64,000 bases of DNA from Phorcus lineatus (GCA_921293015.1 OV121088.1:20745645-20809644); one strand, 5' to 3'; positions 32,502 to 43,985 are shown, numbered from the stretch's first letter. A program made the numbers and translations. The notes: generated by a model not told the origin, from the letters alone.

Positions 32502-34300
32502 AGAATGTGAAAGCTTCTGTAGAAGTCATTGAAAATTCTACGCCAAAGTTTGTCAAGGCTCGTTCTGTGCCATATTCACTAAAAGAAAAGGTTGAAAATG
32601 AAATTGACAGATTGGTCAATGAGAAGATAATTGAACCAGTTGACTTTAGCGAATGGGCGACGCCAATAGTCCCCGTTATCAAGAAGAATGGATCGTTAAG
32701 GCTTTGTGGAGACTTTAAAGTGACATTAAATCCTGCCTTGAAGAAAGTGGAATATCCCCTTCCAAGAATAGAAGACTTATTCTCAAATCTAGCTGGAGGG
32801 AAGAAATTCAGCAAGATAGACTTATCCAACGCCTACCAACAACTGTTAGTTGACGATAAATCCAAAAGATTGTTGGTTTTGAATACACACAAAGGACTTT
32901 TTCGATTTAACAGACTCCCATTTGGTATCACCACCGCACCAGCTCTCTTTCAACGCACTATGGATCAAATTTTGCAAGGTCTACCTGGTGTGCTATGCTA
33001 CATGGATGATCTCTTAGTGACAGGGAGAACATCGGCTGAACATTTGAAAAATTTGAAGAATGTGCTACAGCGGTTGGAAGATTGGGGAGTCAAGGCAGCA
33101 AGAAACAAGTGTTTCTTTTTCCAAGATTCAGTGGAATATCTTGGGCACAAGATTGATGAGAAGGGACTGCACACTTCCTCAAATAAAGTGAACGCAATTG
33201 TCAATGCTCCTGCACCAGAGAATGTCAGTCAGCTGAGGAGTTTTCTTGGTTTGCTAAACTATTATGGCAAGTTTTTGCCAAACCTTTCTACCATGATCAA
33301 GCCCCTGAACAAGCTTCTTGAAAAGGACACTCCCTGGAAGTGGTCAGAAGAGGTCAATGCTGCTTTTCTCAAAGCTAAATCCATGCTTGCGTCAGCTGAC
33401 GTACTTGTGCACTATGACCCTGAGCAGCCGGTCACCTTGGCCTGTGATGCGTCTCCCTATGAAGTTGGAGCAATTCTATCACATTTCACACCAGAAGGTG
33501 AAAAGCCAATTGCCTACATGTCTAGGACTCTGACAAAAACTGAAGAAAAGTATTCACAAATAGACAAGGAGGCCCTTGCTATAATCTTTGGAGTAAATAA
33601 GTTTTCTCAGTATCTAATTGGAAGAAGTTTCAAGCTACTGACCGATCATCAACCTCTAACGAAGATTTTCGGTCCAAAGGTTGGAGTTCCTGTATTAGCA
33701 GCTGCTCGACTGCAGCGCTGGGCATTGATGCTATCAGCCTATGATTATGAAATAGTGTACAGAAACTCTCAGCGTCATGCCAACGCCGATGGATTTTCTC
33801 GTCTCCCTGTGAAGCTACCTGCACAACCCGAGGAGCAGTTTGATGCAGCATATATGTTCAACATGTCACAGATAGACCACCTGCCCCTGAAAGCAAGTCA
33901 GATTGCAACTGAAACCAGGAGAGATATCACACTTTCCCGAGTGTTAGACTTCACACTTACAGGCTGGGTGAAACCAGCAGACCCAGACTTGATACCATTC
34001 TACGCCCGTCAGCATGAACTTACAGTGCAACAAGGATGTGTCATGTGGGGCATGCGTGTCATTATTCCTGCCAAGTTGAGGGGAATGATTCTTGATGAAC
34101 TACATTCAGGGCACCAAGGATGTGTTAAAATGAAAACTCTTGCTCGGAGTTACGTATGGTGGCCCAATCTTGATCACGACATTGAACAAATGGTTAAAAG
34201 TTGTGAATCCTGCATGGTTAACCAAAACTCACCAATTGTTGCTCCGCTTCATCCCTGGCAGGTACCTGAAAGCCCCTGGAAAAGGATACGATTGAAGGCA
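32480..34300 (+). CDS. RT, RNase H and integrase N-terminus of LTR element 2
   Basis: Open for about 600 codons (32498 on). RT: KARSVPYSLKEKVENEIDRL, FSKIDLSNAYQQLLVDD (first catalytic Asp), LPFGITTAPALFQ and CYMDDLLV near 33000 (catalytic pair). RNase H: LACDASPYEVGAIL, with DKEALAIIFGV and LTDHQPL. The integrase zinc domain is HSGHQGCVKMK...CESCMVNQ (34100-34215). The frame is lost near 34287, after PWKRI, by a deletion that removes the segment normally holding the first integrase Asp. RT and RNase H look intact. Confidence 0.88.
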
Positions 34301-35139
34301 AAATGCTGTTCGTTGCAGTTGACGCATTTAGTTAGTGGCCTGAAGTTGCAATAATGTCTTCTACAACTGCAGTAAAGACTATTGAAGTTCTGAGGGAAAT
34401 GTTCTGCAAGTATGGGTTGCCTCAGCAACTTGTCAGCGACAACGGCCCCCAGTTTGTTGCTAATGAGTTCAAGACATTCATGGAAATGAATGGAATCGAT
34501 CACATTACGTCTGCACCCTACCATCCTGCCAGCAATGGATTAGCGGAACGGTTTGTACAAACACTAAAACAGGGTTTAAGAACTCAGAACAGAGATGTCA
34601 GTTTGCAGAAAAGGGTGTGTACCTTTCTCTTAATGTACCGAAACACACCCCATACCACGACAAAGGAAGTACCAGCAGTAGCAATGATGGGACGTCGCCT
34701 GAGGTCACGACTGGACTTAATAAAACCATCACTGTCTACTACAGTTGAAAATGCTCAACAGAGACAGATTCATGACAGAGGGAAAAACAAAGTGAGGACT
34801 GAGGAATTTGGATTGGATCAATCCGTGCTGGCTAAGAACTATCGGCAAGGTGAAAAGTGGGTACCCGGTAGTGTTGTCAGGAAAACGGGTCCAGTGTCAT
34901 ATGAGGTAAAGGTTGCTCCTCAAACAGTGTGGAGAAGACATGCAGATCAAATTGTAACGTGTCAGAATCCAGAAGTTACCATATCTACAGATAACGGAAC
35001 ATCGGTGAGCATTCCAGAATCTCCAGAAGTGAGTCAACCTTGTCAGTCTGATGAGGTTCTGAGTGTGAAAGGTGACAGTGTTCCAGAACGACGTTACCCT
35101 GTCCGGGAGAGGCGAGCTCCAGTTCGCCTTGACCTTTGA
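34293..35139 (+). pseudogene. Integrase core and C-terminus of LTR element 2
   Basis: In a shifted frame, EGKMLFVAVDAFS is followed by a TAG at 34333-34335 and then WPEVAIMSSTTAVKTIE. The second and third catalytic residues are kept in LVSDNGPQFVANEF and ASNGLAERFVQTLKQG. The C-terminal domain (MMGRRLRSRLDLIKPS, ending RRYPVRERRAPVRLDL) is complete. With the first Asp region deleted, this copy cannot encode a working integrase. Confidence 0.85.
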
Positions 35140-35410
35140 ACTGTGTTGTCAGTGAACATTTATTGAAGTTCAATGAACAATTTTTCAGTTCCTTTTATTT
35201 TTCTGGGATTACAGTGTTTTAATTGGTTAAAAGATAAAGTTAAGTTAAAGGATAATTTATTACTCCACAAAAGTGACATTTTCTGAGAGACTCTAAATGT
35301 TGTGGATTTACAAGTTTATTTTATATTGTAGTATTTTTATATTTAAGAGGGTTATCCTGTTAAGTATGAGTATTCGTATCAAGGTTGATATTATTGTTTT
35401 TGTTATAGGT

Positions 35411-35420
35411 TGTGGGGAGA
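35411..35420 (+). promoter_or_regulatory. Polypurine tract of LTR element 2
   Basis: TGTGGGGAGA abuts the 3' LTR start and is the expected plus-strand primer. Confidence 0.6.
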
Positions 35421-35624
35421 TGTTGTGTATTAACATTATCGTAGCGTAACAAAGCGTAACAATTGCGCCAAGCTGGATGAGTAGTCTGTCATTGAGTTAT
35501 GCCCCTTGGCGAACTCTCTCCGCTGTAAGTCTAAAACAAGTGGAATAAAAAAAGCATATGTTTTCAACCGCCATTGCCGTTGGTTGTCGTTAGACCCTTG
35601 TGTCATGAAAGGACATATTTAACA
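35421..35624 (+). repeat. 3' LTR of element 2
   Basis: 204 bp, TGTTGTGTATTAAC to TTTAACA. It is followed by CGTA, which matches the four bases before the 5' LTR. Confidence 0.92.
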
Positions 35625-35629
35625 CGTAG

Positions 35630-36259
35630 ACACTTGGAAAAATGGTAATAATATAACTTTAAACCAACATTTAACATCATTAAAGATGGGGTATTTGTAT
35701 CTTAGATTTACAAAATCTCTGAAAAGATGAACAGATCGATGCATTAAGGTGCATATATACGAACGTTAAAATACGATGTTTCAATAAAGGAAGCCCATAA
35801 TTGTTGTTGTTTGTTTTGCTATGTTTTGTTATATTTCTCTGTGAATAAATAAACAAATGAGGTGCGTATGATATTATTTAAGATTGCCAATCAATCAGCG
35901 ACGATTGGCAGATAAGCAACTCTCGGGAAGATTAAAAAGGTGAGTCGCCGACTGCCATTTTAGTAAACACAAACAGTATAACTCATTTAAGGATGACTTG
36001 AAACACATAAAATAGGAAATAAAACCCCTAAAATTCAAAGTAATACACCAGTTTCGTATCTCTGCAAACAAAATAATGATTATAATGATTTTGTATAATT
36101 GTAATAACATCAATAATCAGTGATAAAAATTAATATAATTATATAATTCGAATTTTATGATGATAATAATAATAATAGATTTCTTGTACCGCGCATTTAT
36201 CCATGACAGAGCATGCTCAAAGCGCACAAATTGTATTATTACCCTGAGGGAATAGTACT
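35630..36259. other. Spacer with AAT/TAA simple sequence
   Basis: No gene. ATGATGATAATAATAATAATAG lies at about 36157-36178, followed by GCATTTATCCATGACAG and AGCATGCTCAAAGCGCAC. The latter is a word I associate with molluscan dispersed repeats, but I cannot confirm it here. Confidence 0.35.
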
Positions 36260-36375
36260 TCGATGCAGCTGTAATATTAATCAACTGGAACAATTTCTGA
36301 TTGAAAACCTGACTGAATTTAGCTCTGAATACCTTATGTTATGTGGAGACATTAATGGTCGAACTAGTGAATGTA
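36260..36375 (+). pseudogene. Endonuclease fragment of non-LTR element 3, extra copy
   Basis: Encodes CNINQLEQFLIENLTEF and LMLCGDINGRTSEC. It is nearly identical to 37465-37574 (LLLCGDINGRTGEC). GDINGRT is the apurinic endonuclease Asp/Asn motif. The copy is cut off by the SINE that follows. Confidence 0.7.
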
Positions 36376-36570
36376 GGTCCATACCTTCCCTTGTTCAGGT
36401 ACCCAATTGTACAGCTGGTTGGACTGAGTGCAATGTGGAAGAAGTGTCTTGCCCAGGGACACAACACACGACATGGCCCAGGTTACAAATGTTTGGTGCC
36501 TCCACCGGGATTGGAACCCTGACCATTGCCGTGATAGGCCAGCATGCTAACCATTACACCAGTGTGTCTA
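36376..36570 (-). mobile_element. tRNA-derived SINE
   Basis: On the minus strand: A box TGGTGTAATGGTTAGCAT (36561-36544) and B box GGGTTCCAATCCC (36519-36507) in tRNA spacing. A central block with CCCTGGGCAAGACACTTCTT and CCACATTGCACTCAGTCC follows, then CAGCTGTACAATTGGGTACC. This is the tRNA-head plus conserved-body layout of metazoan SINEs. It sits in a non-LTR endonuclease fragment. Pol III would transcribe it from the internal boxes. Confidence 0.75.
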
Positions 36571-36574
36571 CAAA

Positions 36575-36690
36575 CCCACCGTTTAATCTGTCTACGAACC
36601 CACAGTGTTTTACGAAAACACCCCGTCTACAACCCGTTTTGTCTACGAAAACACTGGTTCCCATTTTTAACTACAGCGAAGTCCCCGTTC
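36575..36690 (-). repeat. GTGTTTTCGTAGACA-type minisatellite, second array
   Basis: Read on the minus strand: GTGTTTTCGTAGACA, GGGTTGTAGACGG, GTGTTTTCGTAAAACAC, GGGTTCGTAGACAG and GGGTTTGTAGACAC. It resembles the array at 30890-30981 that was hit by LTR element 2. It directly follows the SINE head. Confidence 0.5.
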
Positions 36691-36724
36691 CAACGGCAGG
36701 TGTTGTTTATTTGATCAGATCATA

Positions 36725-37450
36725 GCTCTGTTCCACCCACAGGAAATGTGTATTATGTATATATAATTCTTTGTTAGAAATGTATCATTGCTTCTATGTA
36801 ATGAACTATCATTGTGTCTTATAAACCATTGTAAATAGTATCATCACATAATGTGTGATTATGTGTCATATCGATGTATATCTATTGATATATATGAAAT
36901 GTCTTTTGTGCAACAGCGCATCATATTTTCTATAATGTGCTCAGTAATATAGTGTTATTCATGTCATAAGTAATCATGGTTCTGTATAAGTAATGTCATA
37001 TTTCTATGTTCTACGATTTCTAGGTTGAAATTGCGAATGACAACGAACTGGATATACTAGAAGCGTTTAGTCAAGGCCTAGAACCTTTTTCACAGGGATC
37101 ACATTCAACGAACACCGATAGTAATACCACACTAGCGAAACATGTTGGAATATAAATGGACTGAGAAGTAAAATCGAAGACTGTGACTTCATAAGCAACT
37201 TAAAAGATAATATGCCTATAGTTGAAACTTGCTGACAATTTAAGTGAAACCAGCTGGCTAGAAAGTTATGATGTATTATATTGTCCACCTCTCAAACTTT
37301 CAGATCACGGGCGTTTATCTGGAGTGTGTCTATGTAGTCATCAATCAATCAATCAGTAAATTTTGTAAGTTGTATACCGTAAATGTGGACAATATTCTAT
37401 ATGTAAAGCTTCCTAAAGGAATGTTTTCGATTGATTATCTTATCTTATTA
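36725..37450. other. No gene seen
   Basis: AT-rich spacer between two fragments of the same non-LTR element. Short ORFs without motifs. Confidence 0.4.
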
Positions 37451-38042
37451 TAATAAGTATAACCACAGCTGTAATATTGATCAACTGGAACAATTTCTGA
37501 TTGAAAACCTGACTGAATTTAGCTCTGAACACCTTTTGTTATGTGGAGACATTAATGGTCGAACTGGTGAATGTAACAACCCACCTGTAAATTTAGATGA
37601 AGATTTTAATAATTATGGTTCATACTACGATGATGATACTGCACCTGTTGAGAACCGGAACTCACGTGATACAGTTGTTAACAGATTTGTTCAGTTGTTA
37701 TTACATGTATGTTATGTTTTTAATTTGTTTATAGTTAATGGTAGAGTAGAAGCTAGGTGATGTAAATGGTGAATTTACGTATCACAACGAAAAGGGGTGC
37801 AGTGTAAATGACTTCTTTATTTGTTCACCAGATCTATTCAAATATGTGCACAATTTTAACGTAAGCGAGCGTCTAGATTCCGACCACATGCCCTTAGAGT
37901 TGATACGTTTATTTCCTGCTCAGAATACTAAACAAGATATTACAGATACCTGTAGCATTTTTCAAAAGATATGTTTGAATGATTCTCTTTGTAATCAGTT
38001 TCTGACTAATTTCAAAGAGAACATATCAGATTTACGAACAAA
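37450..38042 (+). pseudogene. Endonuclease domain of non-LTR element 3
   Basis: Reads LLLCGDINGRTGECNN, then (after a stop near 37758) GDVNGEFTYHNEKGCSVNDF, FICSPDLF and VSERLDSDHMPLEL. GDxN and SDHMPL are the metal-binding and catalytic signatures of the APE-type nuclease that nicks target DNA. The N-terminal third of the domain is missing. Stops mean no activity. Confidence 0.75.
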
Positions 38043-38045
38043 ATA

Positions 38046-38495
38046 GCGAATTTGTATCAGATATTAATGATGTAGATGAAATATTATTTAATTCACCGAT
38101 ATCAGATGACGAAATTGATAATGCTGTAAGCAAATTGAAATGTGGTAAAGCAGCAGGCCAAGATAATGTAGTTATAAAAAAGTTAAATTGTTCTCTACCA
38201 AAAATCCTACCATTTCTTTTTACAAGTTTTAATAACATTTTCTCTAAGGGTGTTTTCCCCAAAGCTGGTCAGTCAATAAAAGTCCTATTGTATAAGAAGG
38301 GAGATCCAAACAATCCAGATAACTACAGAGGCATATCTCTTACGAGCATTCTAGGTAAAGTGTTTACAACAATACTTAATAATACAACTAATATATATGC
38401 GGGTTAAACTCAGAAAATCAGGCTTGATTTCGTAAATATTATTTTTAGACAGCTGACGATATTTTTACATTGTATGTAATCATTCAAAAATGTCT
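38046..38495 (+). pseudogene. RT N-terminal part of non-LTR element 3
   Basis: SKLKCGKAAGQDNVVIKKLN and VLLYKKGDPNNPDNYRGISL (fingers and first palm motifs, NYRGISL being typical) are open at 38135-38407. The palm then breaks up (stop near 38405). The reading is interrupted at about 38495 by inserted sequence. Confidence 0.75.
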
Positions 38496-39535
38496 TCCAC
38501 GTAGGAAACGTAAAATATAGTCGCAAGCGACGACGACAGGATTCAGCGCTGTAAAAGCACATTCAGTACAAACATAGTCATGTTAGCAATCAACCCTGAA
38601 AGTTTCATGAAGATTGGCTCACGCATTAGTCCACAGCAGCATGTTTTATGTGACCAAGTCTCATACCCAAACTGCGATTATTGCGAAGAAGTTGATAATG
38701 CGAAAAAACCATGACACTTACGAAATCGTCATGTTTTACTTTTTTGTTTGTAGTGTTATAACGCTTCTTTCAAAACAAGTTGCAAGTCTTTAAGTACATT
38801 TTGAAAAATTAGCCCATGTTAATTTTGAAAAAGGTATTTTCCCCGATTTTGATCGATTATTGTGAACGAAAATGACTGTTCGCGACCAATGTTTTTATTG
38901 ATTTGTAAAGTGCCCTTAGTGGTGTCACATTCCTGAGAAAATGGTGCAGTTGTGAGTCTAACTTTTTGAGTTATCGCCCCTTGAACATGCTCACATGTGC
39001 TAAGTCGCCCGACTTCGAAGGGTTGCTGAGTAAAAAGTATTAAAGTTTGAGCAAAAATTTATACTATCTTTTTCTCCTCAGTACTTCAGCTACAACATAT
39101 GTAACTTTCAGCTCTGAGATGCTAGTATCTTCGGAGGAGAAGATTCTCAAAGGTGCGTGGGGTCCGGAAATTTCAAAAAGTCAAAAAAAGTAATATGGCG
39201 GCGTAAGTATGCATGCTACGAAGTCGCAATGATTTACTTTTTTGCTCCAAATGTAATTGCCTATCGCTAAAAAAAAGTTTCAGGTCTCTAAGTGCATTTT
39301 GAAAAAAAATCCCATGTTAATTTTTTAAAATTTGAGTGGTACTGTGCCTTTAACGCTTAATCCGATTAAGCCCAAAAGCTTATTAGAACCCCTTCTCATG
39401 AAGTTCTACCAGACTGCGAAGTTTGGCTGTTGTAGCTTTAGCGGTTTGGGCTAAATCGTGTCCACAAAATCGGTGGGGAAAAAAAAATAAAACACGCCAA
39501 TAACAATAAGGATTCAGCAAAATTGCTGAATCCTT
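38496..39535. mobile_element. Unclassified insertion inside non-LTR element 3
   Basis: About 1 kb separates two parts of one RT. It begins after AAAAATGTCTT and ends at the perfect palindrome AAGGATTCAGCA/TGCTGAATCCTT (39507-39534); GGATTCAGC also occurs near its start (38540). Internal blocks repeat: ACATTTTGAAAAATTAGCCC near 38797 and GCATTTTGAAAAAAAATCCC near 39290. No ORF. It could be a MITE or another non-autonomous element. Confidence 0.45.
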
Positions 39536-40190
39536 AATTATTGTAGCCTTTGATGATTTTAAGAAAGCATTTGCCTCAGTAATTAGACATAAATTTTGGT
39601 ATAGGAAATTGTCAATGGGAAAATGTACAGAATGTTAAAAACAATGTATCTTAATGTTAAATATAGTGTAAGATGTTGTTGTGGCGTAATAGATTTCTTT
39701 GATTGTCCGGTGTGCCTAAGGCAGGGCTGTAATACTAGTTTCATTTGTTATCAATGAACTGTGCTACTATGTTATGCAGAATGGTAAACATGGCGTTCAA
39801 TTGGTCCAAGACATGTTAGAAATATTTATCGGCTACTCCTATTTGCAGACGATGTTATTCTGATCTCTGGTACAGTAATTAGATTGCAAAACCAGTTGAA
39901 TTTTCTTGAAAGTTACACCAATCTTTTGAACTTGTCATTCAATCGTGATAAAACTAATATTGTTGTATTTAGAAGTTGCATCGAAGGAAAAATGTTTTTT
40001 CAAAGGTAAACCCATTAACATAGTAAACCAATATAAGTAACTTGGTTTGTTATTGTCACATACATACTGACTTAATGTTTTGTGTCTTCGAACGAAGAAG
40101 GCTTTGGTTTCGATGTTATTTATATCACATCATTGTGGGGTCTTATCTCCTGATGTATTTTTCAAACTTTTTGATGTTCAAATACAGCAA
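39536..40190 (+). pseudogene. RT C-terminal part of non-LTR element 3
   Basis: Resumes with VAFDDFKKAF (catalytic Asp region), KMYRMLKTMYLNVKYSVRCC, FDCPVCLRQGC and RLLLFADDVILISGTV (catalytic FADD). It then has NLLNLSFNRDKTNIVVF and, in shifted frame, KALVSMLFISHHCGVLSPDV and FFKLFDVQIQQ. Several stops and indels. The clade is not resolved by eye. Confidence 0.75.
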
Positions 40191-40398
40191 ATTTCTCGAC
40201 ACCATGCGGTTTATTCGCAACCATAACGTCAGAAGCAAGATACAAAACAAGGAATGGAGAAATACTCCTTCCGCATCAGAAACAAACGAACACAGATTAC
40301 ATGTGATGGCGCAGATGTTTTTTCGACGTCTAATCGACAGCATGCCTCGTCGTCGTGTCGACTGCTTACGAGCACGTGGTAATTTCACTCGTTATTAA
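40190..40398 (+). pseudogene. Tc1/mariner transposase C-terminal fragment
   Basis: Encodes RFIRNHNVRSKIQNKEWRNT and MFFRRLIDSMPRRRVDCLRA, ending RGNFTRY and a stop. This resembles the terminal helix and ARGGHTRY-type end of Tc1-like transposases. It abuts the LINE remnant. The catalytic domain is absent. Confidence 0.5.
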
Positions 40399-40399
40399 C

Positions 40400-41900
40400 A
40401 AAGTTATCGAATTTGAGACAGTTCTGTTGGACCTCATTATGCTCAAAATGGCAAATTTTCATCAGATCCTCAGAATAGTTGTGTATAAAAAGTGCATATG
40501 CTTTGCATAACAGACTCAACAATGAGACACATTGAAATCATTCAGACCAAAAGTGTGCTTAAAAGTTTTGATTTACCTGTTGCCTGTGTCTAATAAAATG
40601 TCAAACAAAAATAATTGGTTGACCCTTAACTTCTTTTGAGTAGTATATGAGATTAAGAAAGGCCCCTCATCCAACCCGCAACAATCCAAACTTGCAAGCT
40701 CTTTCACGGGACTGCTCCAGATCTTATTATGGGTGACTTTACAAAGAGACATCCTTCAACTTTGTTCAAATATGTTATATATAAAACAAAATTTTAGATT
40801 TGTGCTATGATAATATTAGCGAAGCATTCTTGTTAGTCCTATTCAAAGCCGATTGGAACATTATAGACCATACTGCTCGTTTGACTCCTGTCATATTAAT
40901 ATCAATATTGTTAATCTATCACTCTATCAGCAAATTAAAATTGTCTATAAAAAATTGATTTTTAAATCTTACATACCATAAATATCAGCTTGCAAACTTT
41001 CACCAATTGTAACGCAGTTAACCGGATGATGTTTCTATAAATATTTAGCAAAAAAAAGAGAAAAAAGAAGAGAATTTTTGACAACTAAGCGTACTTGTTG
41101 GCAATTGTATGATAAAGTTACTTGAAATATCGACCTTTAAAGGCAGTTTACATACAAGAAGTGACCCATAAGTATTTGGCTTCAAAATGAAAACTTGATT
41201 TAATGTTCAACTTTTCTCTGAGTAATCCAGTTGGGTTAAAATCGACCGGGGTTTCATCTCTACAACGGTCTGAAAGCAGCCTCATTGCCGGCACGTTCTG
41301 ACCTCCTTTTTACCGCAGATAAAACCTAGTCAAAACTTTTAAAAGAAGGGTAGCGGCGATCAAGTTTAACGAATGGTTAACGGGAGTAAAGTTCCCCTGA
41401 ATCTGATACCGAAGATTTTTGTTTGAGTTTTTGTGAATTGATAGTTGGGGTTACGTCAGAACGTGCTGCTGTTGTTGAGAGGAAAGTCTTTGAAAGAAGG
41501 ATTTCGAATCCCGCTTGAGTCAATTTTAAAAAACCTTTATTCCTCGCAACAAGATCGATTTTAATCAGACATTTTCTGTGGTTTTCAAGTTTTGAAAGGT
41601 TTCATTGCTGTTTCTACAGTTTGATAAAGAGAAATGCAAGAAACTGTTGAAAAAAATATATGTACCCCAAGGGCCACCGTTAAAAGTTGTATTTATGTAG
41701 AAATAATCTTCCAATTTGAAGGTTATGATTACATTTAAGTACGCCTTATGAGAAATATTCAGTTGAAAGACAAAACTCATATTCATTTTCTATTTTGCAT
41801 TAAGTTAAAATAAGAAAATGTCATTTTCGACGGTTCACTAATTCTACTGATTTAGTCGGCCTTAAATTTGGAACTTGGGTGAGGGTATCAAGATCACCTT
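40400..41900. other. No gene seen
   Basis: AT-rich; part may be further decayed non-LTR 3' sequence. No motif I can support. Confidence 0.4.
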
Positions 41901-41959
41901 GCCTAGCACTTGCAAATTAAGAACCAGTCGCTTCAATTGCTATCCGCTTCTCTGCTCAC

Positions 41960-42200
41960 TTGCTAGTTGAGCGTTGGCTCTTGCTAGCCTAGTCATACCA
42001 TCTGCCTTGACTCAACTCACACATAAAAGGGCATACGAGTTGTGCTCTGTCTGCCTTTCAAGTGGGCCATTTGCTTTCGCTCTCTGGCTATGGAGCGTTG
42101 GATATCGATAAACTAGCCAGACCCTCTGCCTGCACTCAACTCGCGCGTGTAGGATGTGCAAGTTGTGACTGGTGTGTATGGTTGGCTCTCTGCAAGTGGA
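41960..42200. repeat. Imperfect tandem duplication, about 105 bp unit
   Basis: GAGCGTTGGCTCTTG...CTCTGCCTTTCAAGTGG-type sequence is followed by GAGCGTTGGATATCG...GGCTCTCTGCAAGTGG, with CTGCCTTGACTCAACTC and CTGCCTGCACTCAACTC in register. Two copies only. Confidence 0.4.
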
Positions 42201-43575
42201 TCGCTCGCCTCTGTAGTCCTAAGCCCTTGGCTCTGGTTGTCAAGGTAGAGACCGGGAGTTTGACAAAGACACTGGGGGATCCCCCTTTGCCTTTTGAGAA
42301 AGCGGTCTGGAGACGCGACTCCTGTTTGCCTTCCTCGGGTTGGCTTAACAGATGAAAGAAGGCAAGTAAATGCCAAGAAGCATTGCTATCCCTTCTGCTG
42401 TTAAGGATGGCACGGAAGAGTCAGGAGAGAGTGTGTCCATCAATCCTCGCTGGCTTGTCCGACTCTCTGATTGACCTCCCCAACTCACATTACCCCCTGT
42501 TTTACCTTTACTTGGGAGCCAAGTAACCTGCCTCGTTATGGTGTTGCCGGTTGAGGGGGCAATCTCTTTGTTGAAGACTATATGGGCTTGGTTTCAGCTC
42601 AAGATGTGCTGTTGCAAGTTTTGAAAAAATTGTGGATTCTCTGGGGGATCTCAGGGAGATCAAGTTCGATTCAGCCATAATTCACTGGGAGTCAATATGA
42701 AAATGTCACCAATCGCCTAGAACATAAGACACTGTTGCTTTCCCGTGTTTCACACGGGTTGTTGGGCAGGTCTGATGGGAGTCAGTCAATTCTGCCGTAC
42801 CTGGCTTCCTAACTGCAAATCGGCGCTATATGCTACCTGTTGGCTGACTCTCACCTCTTTCGCTGGACACGGGGGTGAACTCACAATAGTGGCCCAACAC
42901 CTGGTCCAGTATCGGCACGTTAAATAAGTGCAGTTTATGATGTTCTTGTCAGATGGGTTCGCTCATCAGTTTGGTCAGACGCTGGCAATTCGGCCTTTGT
43001 GCCAGCAGCAAACAAGTCCTAATGGACAGGACCTCATTCTGCCAACCAACTCCAACTGGAGCTCTGCATCCTCAGTTGATTGGGAGGACATTAGCAGGCC
43101 CCGCTCAGGGAGGGGAGCTTATCTATGCCCGGGCCATTCGGCGGGAGTGTGGGACAGAGGAACAGTGAATTCAACGCCCTGGTCAGCGCAGCTGCGGGGT
43201 CACAGTCTATTAGTGCACATGCAGCCTTGACAATCAATCATAATGACGAGGGAGGGCTCCCTTCTTGCAGTCCACCTGTTCGAGCTGATAGACAGCATCA
43301 GGCAAAACAATTATGTGCGTGCACATCCCAAAAGTCAAGTACGTCCTCGTAGATGCTCCCTCATGCCAATATAGCCCTCCCCCGTGGGAGGCAAGTGAAC
43401 CGACAGTTGTTGCAGTCAGTGTTGTCGGCAGTTTAACAGGCCGACATACGTGTCGCTAGTCCCCATACCAGGAGTCTGTGCTCCCACATTCTCTCATTAG
43501 AAATGGAGGGGATAAACGCCTATGATTTTCCGCCGACGGCCAATTTCTCTACCCCTTACAGTCTCTGGTTCATTC

Positions 43576-43985
43576 CCCTGTTAAGACTTGCACTGCCGCA
43601 GTCTACCCGAACGAGAGAATATTCTCTGAAGCAATCCTAGCAGTATCATACAGTAGAGCCCTCAGGGATTCAATCTTCACGCTTGTATTGTATCAAGACG
43701 GCATGGCAGTTTCTCAAGCTCTTTGCTACGATTCAATGCCTTACCACCAGGAAGCATTCGACTTCAGTTAAGGAGCCCTCGACACGTCTTGCAAAGAGCA
43801 GGACCTAGAGGCAGCGGCTTCTCTGCTCCAAATTGCTTTGTGTACATATGTCAACATCATGTCAGCCATCTGTAAACACCCTCCAAGCCTCGATATCTGA
43901 GTTCTTAACAGGTTAATTAAGACCTTCTGTCAGGTCAACGGTTGGCATGAGCCTAGACTAGACCCCCGGAACGGGACCCATTAAT
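43576..43985 (+). pseudogene. Decayed ORF of unknown family
   Basis: One frame gives SPVKTCTAAVYPNERIFSEA, ILAVSYSRALRDSIFTLVLY, QALCYDSMPYHQEAFDFS, a stop, KEQDLEAAASLLQIALCTYV, NIMSAICKHPPSLDI, a stop, and FCQVNGWHEPRLDPRNGT. Constant frame across two stops and amphipathic helices argue for a former protein, perhaps a gag-like structural one. I do not recognise it. Confidence 0.4.

Larger units (their letters stand above)
30978..35628 (+). mobile_element. Ty3/Gypsy-like LTR element 2, young but defective
   Basis: Two 204 bp LTRs (30982-31185, 35421-35624) are flanked by the 4 bp target duplication CGTA (30978-30981, 35625-35628). By eye the LTRs differ at three positions. Between them lie gag with two zinc knuckles, protease, RT, RNase H and integrase in Gypsy order. 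The coding region looks like one former long frame broken by an indel near 32465, a deletion/frameshift near 34287 and a TAG at 34333. The PBS TGGCGACGAGGAT is shared by many invertebrate Gypsy elements. A Mag/SURL-like clade is my guess. Confidence 0.92.

Noticed and set aside
38496..39535. Helitron end at the 39507-39534 palindrome
   Set aside because: No CTRR end after the hairpin and no TC start at the other edge.
42113..42376. Overlapping ORFs on both strands
   Set aside because: Result of higher G+C and few stops; no protein-like conservation or motif.
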